Shown here: piece by piece, positions 6,196 through 9,204 of the stretch | How the letters are laid out: each line of letters starts with the position of its first letter | Numbering within the stretch: the stretch's first letter is position 1 | Assembly: GCA_964475115.1 (NCBI GenBank) | Contig: CAYYVJ010000079.1 | Location: 1 to 9,204, forward strand | Length of the DNA stretch: 9,204 nucleotides | Origin: CAYYVJ01 sp964475115 | Lineage (GTDB): Bacteria > Bacillota > Clostridia > Lachnospirales > Lachnospiraceae | Direction of reading: 5' to 3' | The notes under the pieces: generated by a model | What the model was told of the DNA's origin: nothing | What the model saw: the letters and a program-made list of their open reading frames with translations, nothing else | Database searches by the model: none | Made by a program: the position numbers and the translations under genes

Positions 6196-7206
6196 TTAAT
6201 TTTCCCAAGGTAACTCTGAATTTTCAATGGTTTTATCTCGAAGCATTAAATCTTTTACTGCATCATTCGCGGGTTTATTATTAAAAAGAACTTCATTTAC
6301 TTGCTCAATAATAGGCATCTCAATTTCAAATTTTTCAGCTAAAGCTAGCGCTGCCTTTGCAGAGTAAACTCCTTCAACGACCATCTTGACTTCTTTCATT
6401 GCTTCATCCATAGAATGGCCTTGACCCATTAAAATACCTGCTCTACGGTTACGACTATGCATGCTAGCACAGGTAACAATCAAATCACCTATTCCTGACA
6501 AACCAGAAAAAGTTTGGAGCTTTCCACCCATTTTCATTCCAAGTCGTGCAATTTCAGTAATTCCTCTTGTAATTAATGCTGCTTTTGTGTTATCTCCATA
6601 TCCGAGTCCATCTGCAATTCCTGCAGCTAATGCTATAACATTTTTTAAGGCAGCACCAATTTCTATTCCAAGCATATCAGGACTTGTATAAACCCTAAAT
6701 ACGTTATTCATAAAAATATTTTGTAAATATTCTGCTGTAGTTTTCGTTTTTGCTCCAATTACACAAGTGGTAGGAATTCCTCTTCCCACTTCTTCAGCAT
6801 GGCTAGGACCTGAAAGTACAGCTACATCTGCCACTTTTAACTCATCTTCTATGACTTCGCTAAGTGTATATAAGCTACCTTCTTCAATTCCCTTCGCTAC
6901 ATTTACAATAATTTGACCATCTTTTATAAACGCTTTCATTCTTTGAGCAGTTTGTCTTGTATAGGAAGATGCTACTGCAAATACAAGAACTTCATTTTCT
7001 TTTACAGAAGATTCTAAATCACCCGTAACTTCAATTGAATCAGGTAACTTTATATCTGGAAGACTTTTATGTTCTCTTGTATTTTTAAGCATGTCAATTT
7101 CTGATTCAAGAGCAGACCAAATAGTCACCTTATGACCATTGCTTTCAAGTAAAATACCAAGAGCTGTTCCCCAAGTACCTGCACCTATGATACCAATTTT
7201 TGCCAT
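6196..7206 (-). CDS. gpsA: NAD(P)-dependent glycerol-3-phosphate dehydrogenase
   Basis: Cytoplasmic enzyme that reduces dihydroxyacetone phosphate to sn-glycerol-3-phosphate, the backbone for phospholipids. The frame is open four codons further upstream to a GTG, but I start at the ATG at 7206 (protein MAKIGIIGAG, 336 residues). There, GAGGTG at 7211-7216 acts as the ribosome binding site, and the GTG would lie inside it. The N-terminal Rossmann motif is GAGTWGTA (8-15). The family signature SGPSHAEEV is at 132-140, the catalytic lysine is K188 in ALKNV, TRG is at 213-215, and GLSGIGDL is at 235-242 with SRNRR just after. Length is close to the E. coli enzyme (339). The gene starts 17 bases after plsY, whose product uses the glycerol-3-phosphate, so co-transcription makes pathway sense. 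No terminator separates it from spoIVA, so read-through is possible. Confidence 0.97.
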   Translation of the reverse strand: MAKIGIIGAGTWGTALGILLESNGHKVTIWSALESEIDMLKNTREHKSLPDIKLPDSIEVTGDLESSVKENEVLVFAVASSYTRQTAQRMKAFIKDGQIIVNVAKGIEEGSLYTLSEVIEDELKVADVAVLSGPSHAEEVGRGIPTTCVIGAKTKTTAEYLQNIFMNNVFRVYTSPDMLGIEIGAALKNVIALAAGIADGLGYGDNTKAALITRGITEIARLGMKMGGKLQTFSGLSGIGDLIVTCASMHSRNRRAGILMGQGHSMDEAMKEVKMVVEGVYSAKAALALAEKFEIEMPIIEQVNEVLFNNKPANDAVKDLMLRDKTIENSELPWEN

Positions 7207-7210
7207 CTTG

Positions 7211-7216
7211 CACCTC
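7211..7216 (-). promoter_or_regulatory. Ribosome binding site that decides the gpsA start
   Basis: GAGGTG is read on the minus strand just before the ATG at 7204-7206. The alternative GTG start (7216-7218) would overlap this site and would have little binding sequence of its own. It would also add four residues (MRCK) before the normal GpsA N-terminus. Confidence 0.75.
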
Positions 7217-7223
7217 ACTATTC

Positions 7224-7865
7224 TTATTTATCCTTTTTCTTGCCAAATTTATTTTCTGTTCCGTTTACTAAACGTTTTATATTATCCTTATGCTTAAAAA
7301 AAGCAAGAGCAGTTAATATTGCACCTAATGCATAGATTTCTTTTAAATAAATAGGATCCACACCATATCCCACAAATTGACCAACAATGATTAATTCAAT
7401 TAAGAAACCAACCATCATAGATAGGGATGCAAGTGATACATATTTTGACGTAAGAGCCACAGAAGTAAATGTAATAAATCCTAGTAATGATAGTCCCAAA
7501 TCAAAAGACAACATCATACCTGACGTGGCTGCAATTCCTTTTCCACCCTTGAATTTTAAGTAAAAAGGAAAGTTATGACCTAATACGGTTCCAAGTCCTG
7601 TATAAAGGATTAGCACCTTTATCATAGAAGCATGACTTTCACCAAAGATAAGGCGAACTACTAGACCTGCGATTATCGCTTTTAAGCAATCCCCTATATA
7701 TGTTATAATTCCTGCTTTTTTACCAAGAACTCGGAGAGCATTTGTAGTTCCAAGATTGCCACTACCATGCTCTCTTATATCTATATTATTAAGCCTACCA
7801 TAAATATAACCTGTTTGGATTAATCCAAAGAAATATCCAATAACAATACATAACAAACGTTCCAT
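7224..7865 (-). CDS. plsY: Acyl-phosphate:glycerol-3-phosphate acyltransferase
   Basis: Integral membrane enzyme that transfers a fatty acyl chain from acyl-phosphate (made by PlsX) to glycerol-3-phosphate, giving lysophosphatidic acid. The 213-residue length is typical. The three conserved cytoplasmic-loop motifs are present: GSGNLGTTN (34-42), the substrate-binding block GHNFPFY (96-102) leading into KFKGGKG (104-110), and KHKDNIKRL (191-199). A KYVSLASL segment at 141-148 also fits the family. Five or six hydrophobic segments lie between these motifs, and the C-terminal tail is strongly basic (KFGKKKDK). The ATG shares one base with the der stop codon (TAATG), so translation is probably coupled. 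gpsA, which supplies its substrate, follows directly. Confidence 0.97.
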   Translation of the reverse strand: MERLLCIVIGYFFGLIQTGYIYGRLNNIDIREHGSGNLGTTNALRVLGKKAGIITYIGDCLKAIIAGLVVRLIFGESHASMIKVLILYTGLGTVLGHNFPFYLKFKGGKGIAATSGMMLSFDLGLSLLGFITFTSVALTSKYVSLASLSMMVGFLIELIIVGQFVGYGVDPIYLKEIYALGAILTALAFFKHKDNIKRLVNGTENKFGKKKDK

Positions 7866-9190
7866 TAGGACTGTTCCTTTCGCTCCCTAGTTATAAATTT
7901 AAGTGAGGTGCCTCTAAATCCAAAGGCTTCACGAATTTTATTTTCAATATATCTTGTATATGAAAAATGCATTAATTCTTTATCATTTACAAAGAAAATA
8001 AAAGTAGGAGGTTTTACAGCTACTTGAGTCATATAGAATATTTTTAGTCTCTTTCCTTTATCAGAAGGTGGTTGTTGCATTGCTACCGCTTCTGTTAGGA
8101 TTTCATTTAATACACCGGTAGAAACTCTTAATGCATGATTTTCAATTACTGCATCGATTAATTCATACATTTTATTTATTCTAAGTCCAGTTTTTGCAGA
8201 AACAAATAAAAGTTCTGCATAAGGCATATAAGCTAGGGTATCTCTTACCTTATTTGTATATTCATAAATTGTTTTGTCATCCTTTTCAATGGCATCCCAT
8301 TTATTTACAACAATAATAACGCCCTTTCCTCTTTCATGAGCAATTCCTGCTATTTTAGCATCTTGCTCTGTAACACCTTCCGTTGCATCAATTACAACGA
8401 TAACGATTTCAGCTCGTTCTACAGCAGCAACCGTTCTAATAATACTATAACGTTCTAGTTCTTCTTTTATTTTACTCTTACGGCGAAGTCCAGCTGTATC
8501 GATAAAAACATACTCTTTTCCATCTTTTATAACAGGAGTATCGATGGCATCTCGAGTAGTTCCAGCAATATCAGAAACGATTACTCTGTTTTCTCCAATA
8601 ATACGATTAATAATAGAGGATTTACCAACATTAGGCTTTCCAACAATAGCAATTCTTGGTCTTTCATCTTCAACTTCTTCAGATGAACCATCTGGGAAAT
8701 GTTCAACAACTACATCTAACATATCTCCTAGTCCTAACTTAGATGCAGAAGATATCGCATGTGGTTCACCAATTCCCAAATTATAAAATTCGTAAACATC
8801 TGGCATAAGTTTATCAAAATTATCTACTTTATTTACTACTAACACTACTGGTTTGCTAGATCTTCTTAAAATATCAGCTACTTTTGAATCAGCGTCTACT
8901 AAACCCTGACGCACATCTGTTAGAAAAATAATAACATCTGCTGTTTCAATTGCAATTTCAGCTTGCTCTCTCATTTGTGAAAGAATAATATCCTTTGAAT
9001 CCGGTTCGATTCCACCTGTATCAATCATGGTAAAGGAGTGGTTTAACCAGGTAACCTCCGCATAGATTCGATCCCTTGTTACACCTGGCGTATCCTTAAC
9101 GATGGAAATCATATCTCCAGCTAATGCATTAAATAAAGTAGATTTTCCTACGTTTGGACGCCCAACTATGGCTACAATTGGTTTACTCAT
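7865..9190 (-). CDS. der: Tandem-domain GTPase Der (EngA), 50S ribosome assembly factor
   Basis: Essential GTPase with two G domains that acts in the cytoplasm in maturation of the large ribosomal subunit. The 441-residue length is typical. G domain 1 shows GRPNVGKST (10-18), PGVTRD (35-40), DTGG (57-60), NKVD (120-123) and SAS (148-150). After an acidic linker (about 170-176), G domain 2 shows GKPNVGKSS (184-192), DTAGLRRKSK (231-240), NKWD (296-299) and SAK (331-333). A C-terminal KH-like domain covers about 355-437, with FGFRGTSLKF near its end. The ATG at 9190 gives the standard N-terminus; only 14 bases of upstream sequence are in the window, too few to judge its ribosome binding site or promoter. 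The stop codon overlaps the plsY start. It is probably the first or an internal gene of the der-plsY-gpsA transcript. Confidence 0.97.
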   Translation of the reverse strand: MSKPIVAIVGRPNVGKSTLFNALAGDMISIVKDTPGVTRDRIYAEVTWLNHSFTMIDTGGIEPDSKDIILSQMREQAEIAIETADVIIFLTDVRQGLVDADSKVADILRRSSKPVVLVVNKVDNFDKLMPDVYEFYNLGIGEPHAISSASKLGLGDMLDVVVEHFPDGSSEEVEDERPRIAIVGKPNVGKSSIINRIIGENRVIVSDIAGTTRDAIDTPVIKDGKEYVFIDTAGLRRKSKIKEELERYSIIRTVAAVERAEIVIVVIDATEGVTEQDAKIAGIAHERGKGVIIVVNKWDAIEKDDKTIYEYTNKVRDTLAYMPYAELLFVSAKTGLRINKMYELIDAVIENHALRVSTGVLNEILTEAVAMQQPPSDKGKRLKIFYMTQVAVKPPTFIFFVNDKELMHFSYTRYIENKIREAFGFRGTSLKFITRERKEQS

Positions 9191-9204
9191 AGTTCGTATT
9201 TACC

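Noticed and set aside
7207..7218. Four-codon upstream extension of gpsA from a GTG.
   Set aside because: The extension overlaps the GAGGTG ribosome binding site of the ATG at 7206 and adds MRCK before the normal GpsA N-terminus.

Overview
The window comes from the chromosome of a low-G+C, endospore-forming Firmicute. Class Clostridia is most likely, perhaps a member of the Lachnospiraceae. The evidence is the AT-rich sequence, the strong GGAGG-type ribosome binding sites, the presence of spoIVA (found only in endospore formers), and the order der-plsY-gpsA-spoIVA, which is familiar from Clostridia. The family placement is inference. Every supported gene lies on the minus strand, so the reading order runs from high to low coordinates. 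I see no mobile element, CRISPR array, tRNA, rRNA or broken gene.

Region by region in the direction of transcription. (1) 9190-6196 holds the tightly packed cluster der (ribosome-assembly GTPase), plsY (acyl-phosphate:glycerol-3-phosphate acyltransferase) and gpsA (glycerol-3-phosphate dehydrogenase). der and plsY overlap by one base, and plsY and gpsA are 17 bases apart. GpsA makes sn-glycerol-3-phosphate and PlsY acylates it, so these two are consecutive steps of phospholipid synthesis. (2) 6182-4649 holds spoIVA, the spore-coat basement-layer ATPase. It has a GTG start, a strong ribosome binding site and a promoter that resembles the mother-cell sigma-E consensus. (3) 4648-4468 is a very AT-rich gap with a vegetative-type promoter and a strong UUCG-tetraloop terminator hairpin between that promoter and the next gene. 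(4) 4467-3103 is an AzgA/PbuG-type NCS2 purine permease, closed by a long terminator at 3031-3079. (5) 3016-750 is a two-gene unit: its own promoter, a membrane-anchored MutS-like ATPase of unknown function, and rnhA (RNase HI), whose ribosome binding site overlaps the stop codon of the MutS-like gene. (6) 713-1 is a separate promoter followed by the first 213 codons of tyrS (tyrosyl-tRNA synthetase), which runs off the left edge.

Most of the window is ordinary housekeeping and sporulation sequence. The points most worth checking are the membrane-anchored MutS-like protein coupled to RNase HI, the terminator sitting inside the apparent leader of the purine permease, the altered HIGH motif of TyrS, and the sigma-E-like promoter of spoIVA with its repeats. 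No gap between genes reaches 300 bases; the two largest (2917-3102 and 4468-4648) are described through their promoters and terminators.
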